Below are positions 44,716 through 54,041 of a stretch of 64,000 bases of DNA, one piece after another (positions within the stretch are counted from its first letter, which is position 1; every line of letters begins with the position of its first letter). The stretch is from JAVBQJ01 sp031549115 (lineage in GTDB: Bacteria > Verrucomicrobiota > Lentisphaeria > Victivallales > Victivallaceae). The notes under the pieces are model-generated. The model worked only from the letters and a program-made list of their open reading frames with translations. It was not told where the DNA came from and did not search any database. The position numbers and the translations under genes were made by a program. Location: assembly GCA_031549115.1 (NCBI GenBank), contig JAVBQJ010000025.1, forward strand, positions 1 through 64,000, given 5' to 3'.

Positions 44716-46254
44716 ATGCGAACTATGTGGAAAAATCTGTTGCTCATGCTGGCGGGAATCGGGTTCCTGCAGCTTCACGGCGCCGATCTGGGAGCCCTGC
44801 TGGACGCGGCCAAAGACGGCGACACGCTGGAATTGTCCGGGCGCTATACCGTCGACCGCCAGATCATCGTCGACCGGCGGGTTTCATTGAAAGGACGCGA
44901 CTTCAATACCACCATCGTGGTCGACGCCTCCAAGGACCCCAATGCCGGTATCTGGTACAGCCATCCGACCACCGGGTGGAGTACGCCGCGAATGCCGGTC
45001 ATCGTCGAAAACATCTCCTTCGAAGCGGCGCCGGAATCGCTGTTTCAGGGGGTCGGGGTGGCTTTCGTGGTCAACTTTCACGGCGCGGTGGTGTCGCGGT
45101 GCCGCTTCGACAATCTGGGGCAGCGGGGGATCCTGGTCTGGGGGGGACTGTTCGTCGAACTGTCTCACAACTTCTTCAGCCGCAGCGGTATTTTCATGCC
45201 GGGCTGCGAAGGGGAAGACCCCTTTCCGGAGTGGAACATCGACACCGCGAAGATGCCCAAGAACATGGAATTGAACCAGGTGCACATCCGCGGCGGCGAA
45301 ATGCAGTGGGGCTTTCCGGCGATGCCCGGTTATCCCGGCGATTACATGGTCGATATCCGGCTGGCCGGGGCGATCATCATCGAAAACTTCTGTGTCGAAG
45401 GCGTCGAGGACCAGGGGGCGCTGTCGATTCGGAATTCCCGCAATATCCTGATCGAAAATCTGTGGCTGGAGGGTGTCGGCTCCCGGGTCGATCTCGGCAT
45501 CGGGCGCGATTTCAAGGGCTTGGTCCATCTGGAAAACTGCACCGCGGTGAAGGTCACCGGGGGACATCTGGCCAACAGCAGCTTCACCGGCGCGGGTTAT
45601 GTCTACGGCACCAAACCGGATACGCATCTGTATTACAGCCTGGTGCCGCTGTTCAACCTGGAGAATGTCTGCGGCATCACTTTTGCCAACGGCAATACCA
45701 GTGCCGAGCTGGTGACGCCGGGGTTTCTGCGGACCGACGCGACGTGCGCCGGCATTATTTTCCGGGAAAACTCTTCGCGGCATTATCAGGCGCTGAGCAG
45801 CCGTCACAACCTCGATACCCGCGACAATGTGGTTTCGTCATATGCGCCGTGGTTGATGCAGGCGGCCGACGAGCTGGTGCGTGAGGATCTGCCGCCGGTG
45901 CCGCTGGCGCAGCTGAAGATTCCGCCGCCGCCGGCGGCGGACGGGGACAGTTACTGTTACGTGCTGGAGTTGCAGATTCGCGCCGAACGTCCGGAATCGT
46001 CGCGCCTGGTGTTGGCGGACGCGGAGGGAAAGCGCTTGCAGGATTTCCCGATCGAGTTGTCGGCGACGCCGAAGCTGATCCGGTTCGGCTTGCAGGAGTT
46101 CGATTTCGCTTCACGGGCGGCGAAGCTGGTGCTGCATCCGGAGGCGGCGCCCAACGCGATCGAGGTCGGATTTGCCGGTTGGAAGAAGATTCCGACCTCG
46201 TTGCACGTCGACCCCTCCGGCCGGAAACAATACATCGGCTTCCTGCCGAGATGA
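44716..46254 (+). CDS. Secreted right-handed beta-helix protein
   Basis: This 512-residue protein begins with a signal peptide (MWKNLLLMLAGIGFLQLHGAD). Repeated beta-helix turns follow, with short hydrophobic strands and N/D-rich corners: VIVENISFEAAPES, VVSRCRFDNLGQRGILVWGG, IIIENFCVEGVEDQGALSIRNSRNILIENLWLEGVGS, LVHLENCTAVKVTGGHL. The last 120 residues look like a beta-sandwich carbohydrate-binding-like module (YVLELQIRAERPES, LIRFGLQEFDF). Such proteins are usually polysaccharide lyases or epimerases. No catalytic residue can be assigned by eye. It is the enzyme or binding partner of the preceding pseudopilin. Confidence 0.75.
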   Translation: MRTMWKNLLLMLAGIGFLQLHGADLGALLDAAKDGDTLELSGRYTVDRQIIVDRRVSLKGRDFNTTIVVDASKDPNAGIWYSHPTTGWSTPRMPVIVENISFEAAPESLFQGVGVAFVVNFHGAVVSRCRFDNLGQRGILVWGGLFVELSHNFFSRSGIFMPGCEGEDPFPEWNIDTAKMPKNMELNQVHIRGGEMQWGFPAMPGYPGDYMVDIRLAGAIIIENFCVEGVEDQGALSIRNSRNILIENLWLEGVGSRVDLGIGRDFKGLVHLENCTAVKVTGGHLANSSFTGAGYVYGTKPDTHLYYSLVPLFNLENVCGITFANGNTSAELVTPGFLRTDATCAGIIFRENSSRHYQALSSRHNLDTRDNVVSSYAPWLMQAADELVREDLPPVPLAQLKIPPPPAADGDSYCYVLELQIRAERPESSRLVLADAEGKRLQDFPIELSATPKLIRFGLQEFDFASRAAKLVLHPEAAPNAIEVGFAGWKKIPTSLHVDPSGRKQYIGFLPR

Positions 46255-46294
46255 AAAATAAAAAAATCTTAAAAAAATAAAAAAATAAAAGAAT

Positions 46295-46560
46295 AGAGCC
46301 GCGAAGCGGCGGTCTGCCCTCCGTCATACGGAGACGCCGGTCCAGCAGGCGGATCCTGCTGGTCGCCCCAGGCGGCGCAGCCGCCTCGAAAGGGGCGAAA
46401 GTAAAGTAAGCGAGCCAGCTGGCGAGCGGAAGCCACCCGAGGAAGCGATGGTGTAGACCGGATTGGAAGCGTGAGCGACAATCCGGTCTACACATAGAGC
46501 GAACGAGGCGCCGCACCGGCGGCGAACAACAGACCGATAGCAGAACCGGGAAAATCGCGT
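46295..46560 (+). repeat. Multi-hairpin structured repeat, copy 3 (5' part only)
   Basis: About 266 bases, from the GCCGC/GCGGC hairpin through the long stem (46451-46465 with 46479-46493, perfect 15 bp) and CGCCGC/GCGGCG, then a diverged end. It lacks the GCCCGGC and CTGGGG/CCCCAG hairpins of copies 1 and 2. It begins 40 bases after the beta-helix gene behind the A-rich leader that contains aaaaaatcttaaaaaaataa. It occupies the gap before the DapA/NanA-like gene. Confidence 0.88.
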
Positions 46561-46592
46561 TGCAGCATTGCGATGGAAAGAAAAGGGAAACA

Positions 46593-47483
46593 ATGAGTAT
46601 CGTGTATTCGGCGGCGCCGACGCCGTTCCGGTCGGACCTGAGCCTCGATTTGGAATCGATGGTTCGCATGGTGGAAGCCAATATCAGCAACGGCGTCCGG
46701 GGATTTTTCCTCTGCGGCAATATGGGCGAATGGAGTCAGCTGTCGCTGCGCGACCGGGAAGAGTTGACCGAATGCGCGGTTGCCGCCGCCCATGGGCGGG
46801 CGGAAATTCTCACCGGTTGTACCGCCAACAGCTTCCATGAGACCGCCGCGAATATGAAAGCGCTCGCCCGTTGGAACCCGGACGCGTTCGTGATCATGAG
46901 CCCGCTGCCGGCGACGTCGCAGTACCGCCCGGTCGAATATCTGCTCGGATTGCTGGATGTAAGCGACCGGCCGGTGTACTATTACCACTGCCCGTCGGTG
47001 ACCGGCGTCAAGCTGGGCGTGAACGAGTTCGAACGGCTGCTGGCGCATCCGAATCTGCGGGGGATCAAAAATTCCGCCGGCGACATCGGCATCCGCAAGG
47101 AGCTGTTGAAGCTCAAACAGGATCATGCGTTCCTGCTGCTCGAGGGACACGAGTGGGGCATCGACGAAGCGCTGATGTGCGGCTGCGACGGCGTTCTCTG
47201 CGGCCTCGCCGGCCTCGCCGCCAGGACCATGGCGGGCATCGCCAACGCCGTCGACGTGGGCGATTTCGCCGCCGCCCGGAAGCTGCAACTGACCATGCTC
47301 GACATCTACCACGGCATTTACGGCATCGACACCTCGACGGTACAGAATGGGCACAAGTACGCGCTGTTCCGCCGCGGCGTCTTCTCCGGCTGGAGTTGCC
47401 GGAATGCGCCGGATTCCAATCTCTCAAACGAACGGCGCCGGGAAATCGACGCCTGCCTCGAACACTATCACGATTGCTTCTGA
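46593..47483 (+). CDS. DapA/NanA-family class I aldolase (2-keto acid lyase/dihydrodipicolinate synthase-like)
   Basis: This 296-residue protein starts at ATG 46593 (aaagggaaaca ahead); the 46560 frame start is rejected. It shows the family features SAAPTPFRSDLSLDLESM, FLCGNMGEWSQLS (pyruvate-binding Gly-Asn and Glu region), the catalytic Tyr in VYYYHCPSVTG near residue 130 and the Schiff-base Lys in RGIKNSAGD near residue 159. Enzymes of this family cleave or form 2-keto-3-deoxy acids, N-acetylneuraminate or dihydrodipicolinate. In a glycan-degrading region, cleavage of a sugar-derived keto-deoxy acid is the likely role. The exact substrate is unknown. Confidence 0.82.
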   Translation: MSIVYSAAPTPFRSDLSLDLESMVRMVEANISNGVRGFFLCGNMGEWSQLSLRDREELTECAVAAAHGRAEILTGCTANSFHETAANMKALARWNPDAFVIMSPLPATSQYRPVEYLLGLLDVSDRPVYYYHCPSVTGVKLGVNEFERLLAHPNLRGIKNSAGDIGIRKELLKLKQDHAFLLLEGHEWGIDEALMCGCDGVLCGLAGLAARTMAGIANAVDVGDFAAARKLQLTMLDIYHGIYGIDTSTVQNGHKYALFRRGVFSGWSCRNAPDSNLSNERRREIDACLEHYHDCF

Positions 47484-47529
47484 GCGTATTTGGTTTCGCT
47501 CCGCAAGACACAAAAACGCAATTTTTTTC

Positions 47530-47568
47530 AACCCGGGTATTGACATTTCCCGGGTTTTGTATTATAAT
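47530..47568 (+). promoter_or_regulatory. Consensus promoter with inverted AACCCGGG arms around the -35
   Basis: TTGACA (47540-47545), 17 bases and TATAAT (47563-47568) form an exact consensus promoter. AACCCGGG and CCCGGGTT flank the -35 box symmetrically, as expected for a repressor site. Transcription would run into the third pseudopilin gene at 47748. The 180 bases between hold no gene. Confidence 0.8.
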
Positions 47569-47747
47569 TAGAAAGTGAGCACACAAACATGATGTGAAAA
47601 ACAGGGTTTTTTGATAAAAATGGCGATGTCGACAAAAGATTGTATACTCACTTGGCGCTGTCGGCAACGCGGGGAGCCGAAAAATACAACGCACGTTTTC
47701 TTCTTCGATATTAAAAATAATTCGCAAACTCGAAAGGAACGAAAAGG

Positions 47748-48446
47748 ATGAAACGGCAAAGAATTTTCACGTTGATTGAGTTGCTGGTCGTGATCGCCAT
47801 CATCGCGATTCTCGCCAGCATGCTGCTTCCGGCGTTGAGCAAAGCCCGCGCGGCGGCGCAAAATATCAAATGCACCAGCAACCTGAAACAGTGTTTGCTG
47901 GTGGCGACCATGTATGGGAACGATTGGAATTTCTGGGCGATGCGAACCGACGCCGGCGGCAATACCCAATGGGGAAGCGTTCTGGTAAACGAAGGGTATA
48001 CGGAAGCCGGGTCGCATCTCTTTTGTACCGCGACCAAACCAGGAGGATTTCATGGCACTTCGCTGAATGATACCGTACCGTCGACTGCTTATACATATGC
48101 GCAGACGACGTATGGTTTCGTACAGGATACCGTAAATCATGTGAATATCGTCAATGAGCAATATGTCGCGATCGGCAAGATCAAACGGCCGAGCGATTAT
48201 CTCATTCTGGGCTGCGCCACCTATCCCACCCTGGGGCTCGGCTGGGCCTTCATGCGCTATGAATCCAATTGGGCGACATTTAATTTTCACAATAACAACC
48301 GGGGCAATATCGGCTTTGTCGACGGGCATGTCAACCCGTTGTCGACGGATGAACTGTCACGGAATTCCTATTATTGGATGAGTTTTTATTGTACGCTCGG
48401 CGGCAGCAGCGTTTTGGTGGAGTGGAACCGCAATTGGCAGGAGTAA
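47748..48446 (+). CDS. Prepilin-type N-terminal methylation domain protein (pseudopilin-like), cassette 3
   Basis: This 232-residue protein has a basic leader MKRQRI and then FTLIELLVVIAIIAILASML, continuing PALSKARAAAQNIKC. The globular domain has SHLFCTATKPGG and ends with a His about 10 residues before GFVDGHVNPL. The ribosome site is cgaaaggaacg. It is followed after 24 bases by a secreted protein of unknown family and then a GH42-like protein. No regulator gene lies immediately upstream, unlike cassettes 1, 2 and 4, but a dyad-bearing promoter does. Confidence 0.9.
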   Translation: MKRQRIFTLIELLVVIAIIAILASMLLPALSKARAAAQNIKCTSNLKQCLLVATMYGNDWNFWAMRTDAGGNTQWGSVLVNEGYTEAGSHLFCTATKPGGFHGTSLNDTVPSTAYTYAQTTYGFVQDTVNHVNIVNEQYVAIGKIKRPSDYLILGCATYPTLGLGWAFMRYESNWATFNFHNNNRGNIGFVDGHVNPLSTDELSRNSYYWMSFYCTLGGSSVLVEWNRNWQE

Positions 48447-48470
48447 CTTGGACGAAATGCAGGTTGAACC

Positions 48471-50168
48471 ATGAAATTATCGATGATTCCGATGGCGCTG
48501 GTATTGATTTTTCTGGCGCAGTTGACAAGCTATGCGTATGACGTGCCCTCCGGCAGACCGGACCGCACGGCCACCGGATATTATTGCTGGCCGGCCGAAA
48601 AAGACGGCGTCGACATTGTCCGGCTGCAATATTTTCAGGACCCGGAATTCAAGAAAAAATTCTGGCAGGACTACAAGCGCGAATTTGAAAACGGCAACCG
48701 CCGCTATTTCGTTCTGTCGCTGGCGTTTGTGGGGTGTTCGGGAATCACATTGCCCGAGCTCGGCGAAGCCTGCGCGCAAATCGAGCGGATGCTGGCGCCG
48801 GAGGAGGGGATTGAAACGTACCCCGAATTGCTCTACGGCATTGTGGCGTCGGAGGAGCACACCCTGGATCAGATCCCGGTGTTGAACGGGATCTATGATT
48901 TCTGCAAAAGTAAATGGAATTTCAACGTTTTCCAGTGGCTTTCCGAGCCGCTCGAACCGGATTTGAGCTTGAAGGTCGACGGTTGGATTTTTGACGCCTA
49001 CTCGGTTCCGGGGGAAAGCTTCTACCGGCATCTGCAAAAATTCCTGATCACCGGGAAGCCCGTTTTTCCGGTCATCTGGGCCGCCGAACCATACGGCGCA
49101 TTTTTCGAGTCGGAAGACGGCTCGCTCGCCAAGGTCAAAGCCAACGCGACGAAAAAAATCGCGTATTGCACCATGCTCGATACACCGGTATTCCTTTTCG
49201 CGGTCTGCAAAGAGCATGGGAGCGTGCATTGCTGGATGCATGAGGAAACGCCGCTGTTGGCGGAATTGCGGGACTTTTTCTTCCCGGCGTTGGCCAATGC
49301 CGTTGTCTCCGATCCTCCGTCCATCGGTATTCCGGAAAACTATTTTGTGTTCCAGGACGGCCGCTACTCGTTTTCGCAGAAAGGCAACTCCTTTTCGCTG
49401 ACCGACAACTGCAATCTGCAGGGCGCCGCGGATACGCTCCTGACCGGGGACGGACTGGTTTTCGGCGCGGAGACGGCGCTGGAATGGTGCTTTGTCACCA
49501 CCGGGACCATCCGGCAGGCGGAAGTCGCGATACAGGCGACGGGCCAGGCCGAGCTGGAGTATTCCTGGAATGGCCGGGAGTGGTTTCCTGCGAAAAGCAC
49601 AACGATTCCGTGCGATTCCGGCGGCAGCGAACGATTTTATTGCCGCATTTCCGGTACGCCGCTCGTGTTGAAGCAGATCGATTTCAACTTCACCGGTGAA
49701 GCCGGGCGGAATGTCCAATTGGAGCTCGCGCCCGACGCCGATGGCGCATATGCGTTCACCGAGGATTTCTCCTCCGATGCCTTCTGGAAAACCGCGTCCT
49801 ATTCCAGCCGCGGCAATCTCAGGCCTCCGGGCAACCGGCCGTTCCTGACCGGACCGGAGTGGCAGGGCATGCAAAAGGTCGTATTCGCCAAGCCGGTGCG
49901 GCGCATCGTCCTGACAGTCGACATGCAGGCGGATATGCCGAATTGGGCCAGCAGCGCCTCCTGTGCGATCTCATTGGATGGCGAAAAACCGGTCGCGGAA
50001 CAGCGCAGCGATCCCGAAAAAAGGGCGCAGACGGTTACTGTGGAGTTTGGAAGCGCGAGCCCGGTGACGGAGTGCTATTTGCATTTCGCGTTGAAAAACG
50101 CGAGCGGGATTTACACGGATCAGTACGCTCCGGCGCTGATTACGAAATATGAACTCAACGCGAGATAA
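48471..50168 (+). CDS. Secreted protein of unknown family with C-terminal beta-sandwich-like region
   Basis: This 565-residue protein has a signal peptide (MKLSMIPMALVLIFLAQLTSYAYD). Residues about 25-290 look like an alpha/beta barrel of the type seen in glycosidase-like proteins (TGYYCWPAEKDGVDIVRLQYF, PELLYGIVASEEHTLDQIP, FPVIWAAEPYG). From about residue 300 the sequence is beta-rich with carbohydrate-binding-like stretches (AELEYSWNGREWFPA, RRIVLTVDMQADMPNW). I do not recognise a family or catalytic residues. It sits between a pseudopilin and a GH42-like protein, 14 bases from the latter. Confidence 0.6.
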   Translation: MKLSMIPMALVLIFLAQLTSYAYDVPSGRPDRTATGYYCWPAEKDGVDIVRLQYFQDPEFKKKFWQDYKREFENGNRRYFVLSLAFVGCSGITLPELGEACAQIERMLAPEEGIETYPELLYGIVASEEHTLDQIPVLNGIYDFCKSKWNFNVFQWLSEPLEPDLSLKVDGWIFDAYSVPGESFYRHLQKFLITGKPVFPVIWAAEPYGAFFESEDGSLAKVKANATKKIAYCTMLDTPVFLFAVCKEHGSVHCWMHEETPLLAELRDFFFPALANAVVSDPPSIGIPENYFVFQDGRYSFSQKGNSFSLTDNCNLQGAADTLLTGDGLVFGAETALEWCFVTTGTIRQAEVAIQATGQAELEYSWNGREWFPAKSTTIPCDSGGSERFYCRISGTPLVLKQIDFNFTGEAGRNVQLELAPDADGAYAFTEDFSSDAFWKTASYSSRGNLRPPGNRPFLTGPEWQGMQKVVFAKPVRRIVLTVDMQADMPNWASSASCAISLDGEKPVAEQRSDPEKRAQTVTVEFGSASPVTECYLHFALKNASGIYTDQYAPALITKYELNAR

Positions 50169-50182
50169 ATGACCGGGAACCG

Positions 50183-53100
50183 ATGAAAAAAATCCTTATT
50201 GCCGGAATCGTCCTGATGAATATGTTTGCCCTCCATAGCGCGGAGCTGTCGGTGCTCGCCGTCGGTTACGCCGCCGAAATGCGCGATGCGGCCGAATTGG
50301 CGGAAAAAAGCGGCTTTTCGATCCAATGCATCCCGGTCGGCGGGTCGGTGCTGGATCTCGACGGTACTACATTGGAGCGGAAAACCTACTACTGGCAGGA
50401 CGTTGCCGGTCGCTCCGCCGACGACATTGCCGAAGATATCCTCACGGCGCTGAAGCGGAAGCCGGAAGTGATCCTGCTGGCTTCCCGGCCGGCGTGGGAG
50501 GTGTACCCCGAAACGGTCCGCGGCGCCCTGACCGGCGCGGTGAACGATGGCGCCGTGCTGTTCATCTGGGATGAAGTTGAAAAGGTCGAGTCGTATTTTG
50601 GCGGCGGCTTGGCGCCGGCGGATTTCCGCGCACCCTGCTTCGCGCCGGTTTCGGCTTCGGATGACCTGGCGGGCGCCTTTTTTCGCTTCGGTTCCGGCCT
50701 GGTCAATGTGCGCAAGCCGTGCTGCCACTTTATGAACGGGTGGTTTTCCCCGGCGGTGACCGATGCCGGAGAACACGATTATTATTTCACGGCATTGACG
50801 GCATTGATCGAATGGGCCGCGGCGAAGGAGTCATACCCGATCGAAACGTTTGCGCTGGCGGACGGCAATTACACACTCGCTTCCGACCGCGACGAAAAGC
50901 TCCTGATGACCGTCTATGACGAGCACTGCCGTGAGGTCGCTTCCGCAGTGATCGGCAATGGCAGCGGGCCGATTCCGGAATTGCCGGACGGCCGGTTCCG
51001 CGTCGTTCTCCGGCGCGAAGACGGCCGGAATATGGCCGGAGCGTGGTACCGGCATACGAGTGAACAAGGCAGCTTCGAAGCGGCGTTGGACAAAAACTGT
51101 TACCGCGCCGGAGAGCCGTTTCAATTGCGTTTGGACCGGAAGGGCGATTACCGGATTACGTTCCGGGATAATTATCAACGGATTCTGGCGGTGCATGCGG
51201 CGACGGGAGACGCCTTTGCCGGGATCATCCCGGATAACTCCAAATCGGTGCTCAATTCGGTCGAGGTGGAGAAGCTCGTCGACGGGCGTGTCGCCGGTCG
51301 GCAGGAAATCGAGTTCTCCATGCCGGACAACCGCACGGAGCAGGATTTTTATTTCTTTGCGTGGGGCAGTTCGAATCCCTCCGTCCGTTACGCCGATGCC
51401 CTTCGGCGGCTGGCGGCGTTCGGCGTCGACGGGATCAGTGCTACCCAGGGGCGCGCGGCGCGCACCATCGCTGCCGCGAATATGATGAATATACCGTATG
51501 CCGCCGATTTCCACAATGTCAAACTGACGGATCTATTCGCCGACGCCTGGGTGGCCGATGCGACGCGGAAGGCGGAGGAGTATGCCCGTGAAAACCTGCC
51601 TTACGGCGCATTCGCATTTACGCTCGGGGATGAAAACTATCTGAATATCGATGCGGCGGAACGGTTTCCCGACGACGAAAGGGTGATCCGGGCGTTTCAG
51701 GCCTGGCTCGAAGCGCGTTATGGCGCCATCGCCGAACTCAACCGGGTTTGGAAACGCGACTATTCCGGCTGGAGCGATATCGTTTTCACGGCGGAGGAGC
51801 AGCTGTTCAATTTGGAATATCCCGCCGCGTGGCTCGATTACCGCGCCTTTGCCGCCGCCCGGTTTATCGAGGTGCAGCACCAGGTGGCGGCGGCGATAAA
51901 AAAGATCGCGCCGGACGCCTATGTCGGCTGGGAGGGGGGAGAGCAATTTTCCAGTTACGACGGTTATGATTATGCCGACTATGCGGCGGCGTTCGATCTC
52001 ACCAATGTTTACGCCCGTTATTTCATGGCGGAGGGGCTGCCCAACAAGATTTTCAACGGCCACTGCATCCGTTCGTTCCGGCAGGAGCATTCGCTGCGCG
52101 GCTTCTGGATGAACGGCGTCGATTATCCGTTGGGAATCGATTACACCGTCTGGCTGGCCTGTATGTCCGGATTCAACAGCATCTGGTGGTGGCACGCGTT
52201 GTTTCCCGACCACGAATGCGCCGCGTTGAAGCCGGATCTGAGCGCCGGAACCGTATTCCGCGCCACGGCGGAAGCGGTGGCGCAAGTCAAGGCGGGACCG
52301 GCGACGATGCTGCGCCACGCGATTCCGGAGGCTCCGGCGGTGGCGGTGTATTATTCCGCTTTGAATTGGCAGGTCTCCAATCTCTCCGGCAGCGTCGGCA
52401 GCCACATCAACAACCTCGGCGCCGATACTCCCTGGAGTGTGGTCAATCCCGCCCTGGCGTCGGCGCGGGACCGGGATTCGTCCTTTTGGGCGGCAGGCAA
52501 CAGTGCCGGGCATTATGCGGTGGCGGCGAAAAGCCTGATTACGCTGTGCAAGGATCTGAACCTGGACTGCCGGATGGTTTCGCCCCGCGGGATCGTGTCC
52601 GGGGAGTTGAATCATTACCGGGTGCTGATTCTGCCGTTCGTCGAAGCCCTGGCCGACGCAGAAGCCGCCGCCATCGCGCAATTTGTGGAAGCGGGCGGCA
52701 TTCTGATTGCCGATTACCGCACCGGCATTCGCGATGAAGCCGGTAACTTCCGTGAGGCCGGGGCGCTCGATCCGGTATTGGGGATCAAGCAGCGGAAGCC
52801 GTTCGACTTGCAACGCCGGAATCAGACTGTCATCGTCAATCGAACCATGGCGGACGGGCAGGCATCGTTCCGTCTGCCGGTGGCATTCGTGCAAAACGGG
52901 GTGGAATGCGTTTCCGCCGTGCCGTATGGCGCGGACGACGATGGCGCGCCGGTGTTTTTTTACAATTCGTACGGCCAGGGACAGACACTTTACTTCGGCT
53001 GCGATTTCTATCAGTATTTCGAGCTGCGCCGGACGAATGCCGAAAACCGGATCCGCGACTTTTTCCGCGAGAGCCTGGTCCGGCACCTGGGGTTTCCGGC

Positions 53101-53662
53101 ATACCGGGCGGTGGCCGACGGGTACGGGAAATCCCTGCCGGCGACGAATGTGTTTCGTTTCCGGGACGGGGAGGTCCGGTATGTCGGCGTGCTTCAGGAC
53201 TACTTTGCCGGACACATGGCGCCGTTTACGGCGGTGGTGCCGCTGTTTGCCGACGGGCATATCTATGAGGTGACGGAGGCGCGTTATTGCGGCGCCGGCG
53301 AGCGGGTGACGTTGTCGTTCGAGCCAGGCTTGCCCCGGCTCGTTGCGGTTTACCCTTACCGGATTGCGCCGCTGGAAATTACCGGAGAAACGCGGGTTCA
53401 GGCGGGCGATCGATTGACGCTGCGTTTACAAATGCCGGTAACAAACGCCGAGGCGCATACGGCGCAGATCACCGTTTACGATGCGGGAGGGCGGGAGGTG
53501 AAGCTTTATTCCGGTGTGGTTTATCTGGCTGGCGGGGAGGGGACATTCGCCATCCCGACGGCATGGGACGACGCCGCCGGGAATTGGAGAGTGACCGTCC
53601 GGGAGGCGGTTTCCGGCCTGGAGAGCCGTTTCGATTTTACGCTGGCCGGAAATAAAAAATAG
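50183..53662 (+). CDS. Secreted GH42-like beta-galactosidase-superfamily protein
   Basis: This 1159-residue protein has a signal peptide (KKILIAGIVLMNMFALHSAE). An N-terminal region of about 370 residues precedes a TIM barrel that begins YADALRRLAAFGVDGISATQ. The candidate acid/base is the Glu in FTLGDENYLN near residue 483, and GWEGGEQFSSYDG near residue 583 is a candidate nucleophile. KEYARENLPYGA-like and WLEARYGAIAELNRVWKRDYSGWSDI are typical of GH42-type enzymes. A trimerisation-like domain (LNHYRVLILPFVEALADAEAAAIAQFVEAGGILIADY) follows, then beta-sandwich domains. It is longer than ordinary GH42 proteins (about 680). The activity is inferred. Confidence 0.72.
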   Translation: MKKILIAGIVLMNMFALHSAELSVLAVGYAAEMRDAAELAEKSGFSIQCIPVGGSVLDLDGTTLERKTYYWQDVAGRSADDIAEDILTALKRKPEVILLASRPAWEVYPETVRGALTGAVNDGAVLFIWDEVEKVESYFGGGLAPADFRAPCFAPVSASDDLAGAFFRFGSGLVNVRKPCCHFMNGWFSPAVTDAGEHDYYFTALTALIEWAAAKESYPIETFALADGNYTLASDRDEKLLMTVYDEHCREVASAVIGNGSGPIPELPDGRFRVVLRREDGRNMAGAWYRHTSEQGSFEAALDKNCYRAGEPFQLRLDRKGDYRITFRDNYQRILAVHAATGDAFAGIIPDNSKSVLNSVEVEKLVDGRVAGRQEIEFSMPDNRTEQDFYFFAWGSSNPSVRYADALRRLAAFGVDGISATQGRAARTIAAANMMNIPYAADFHNVKLTDLFADAWVADATRKAEEYARENLPYGAFAFTLGDENYLNIDAAERFPDDERVIRAFQAWLEARYGAIAELNRVWKRDYSGWSDIVFTAEEQLFNLEYPAAWLDYRAFAAARFIEVQHQVAAAIKKIAPDAYVGWEGGEQFSSYDGYDYADYAAAFDLTNVYARYFMAEGLPNKIFNGHCIRSFRQEHSLRGFWMNGVDYPLGIDYTVWLACMSGFNSIWWWHALFPDHECAALKPDLSAGTVFRATAEAVAQVKAGPATMLRHAIPEAPAVAVYYSALNWQVSNLSGSVGSHINNLGADTPWSVVNPALASARDRDSSFWAAGNSAGHYAVAAKSLITLCKDLNLDCRMVSPRGIVSGELNHYRVLILPFVEALADAEAAAIAQFVEAGGILIADYRTGIRDEAGNFREAGALDPVLGIKQRKPFDLQRRNQTVIVNRTMADGQASFRLPVAFVQNGVECVSAVPYGADDDGAPVFFYNSYGQGQTLYFGCDFYQYFELRRTNAENRIRDFFRESLVRHLGFPAYRAVADGYGKSLPATNVFRFRDGEVRYVGVLQDYFAGHMAPFTAVVPLFADGHIYEVTEARYCGAGERVTLSFEPGLPRLVAVYPYRIAPLEITGETRVQAGDRLTLRLQMPVTNAEAHTAQITVYDAGGREVKLYSGVVYLAGGEGTFAIPTAWDDAAGNWRVTVREAVSGLESRFDFTLAGNKK

Positions 53663-54000
53663 AGACGATGGCGGAAGCCGTTGTCGCGCACCCTCCGCAC
53701 TACCAGTCACTCGTGAACGCGTACGGGCCGGAGCGCCGGTCAGGCGCGACCGTGCCGCTAGGAATTGGCGCGGCGAAGCTCGCGCCAAGGAGCGCGGCAC
53801 GAAGCCTCCCCCGGCGAACGGCGCGGCTTTGCCGCGCTGAGGGGGGCGCGCCCGAACGACCGGCAGGGAGTGAGCAGCGAACAGAGTTTTTGCCGCCCGG
53901 TGGCGGCAAAAACGTGAAGCCGAGCGGCAAGCGATCCGGGTTGGGAGGGGCCGGCCCCCGCGTTTGCCGGGGCGCAATGCGGCCCCGGGTCTACCGTCAA
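53663..54000 (+). repeat. GC-rich multi-hairpin 3' region unlike the other repeat family
   Basis: Strong perfect stems follow one another: GTGCCGC/GCGGCAC enclosing TTGGCGCG/CGCGCCAA (53765-53788), GCGCGGC/GCCGCGC with loop TTT (53821-53837), and GTTTTTGCCGCC/GGCGGCAAAAAC with loop CGGT (53886-53913). GGGGCCGGCCCC and a GCCCCGGCA-type arm follow. It begins directly at the stop codon of the GH42-like gene, whose last bases (aataaaaaatagag) match the leader of the other repeat family. A 137-codon frame across it looks like an artefact of composition. Confidence 0.6.
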
Positions 54001-54041
54001 AAATCACCACACCCAATCAGCGAACAGGCAAAGGCGAAATC

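Noticed and set aside
33505..46560. Serial short palindromes considered as a CRISPR array
   Set aside because: The hairpins differ in sequence and are not regularly spaced direct repeats separated by unique spacers; no cas genes are present.
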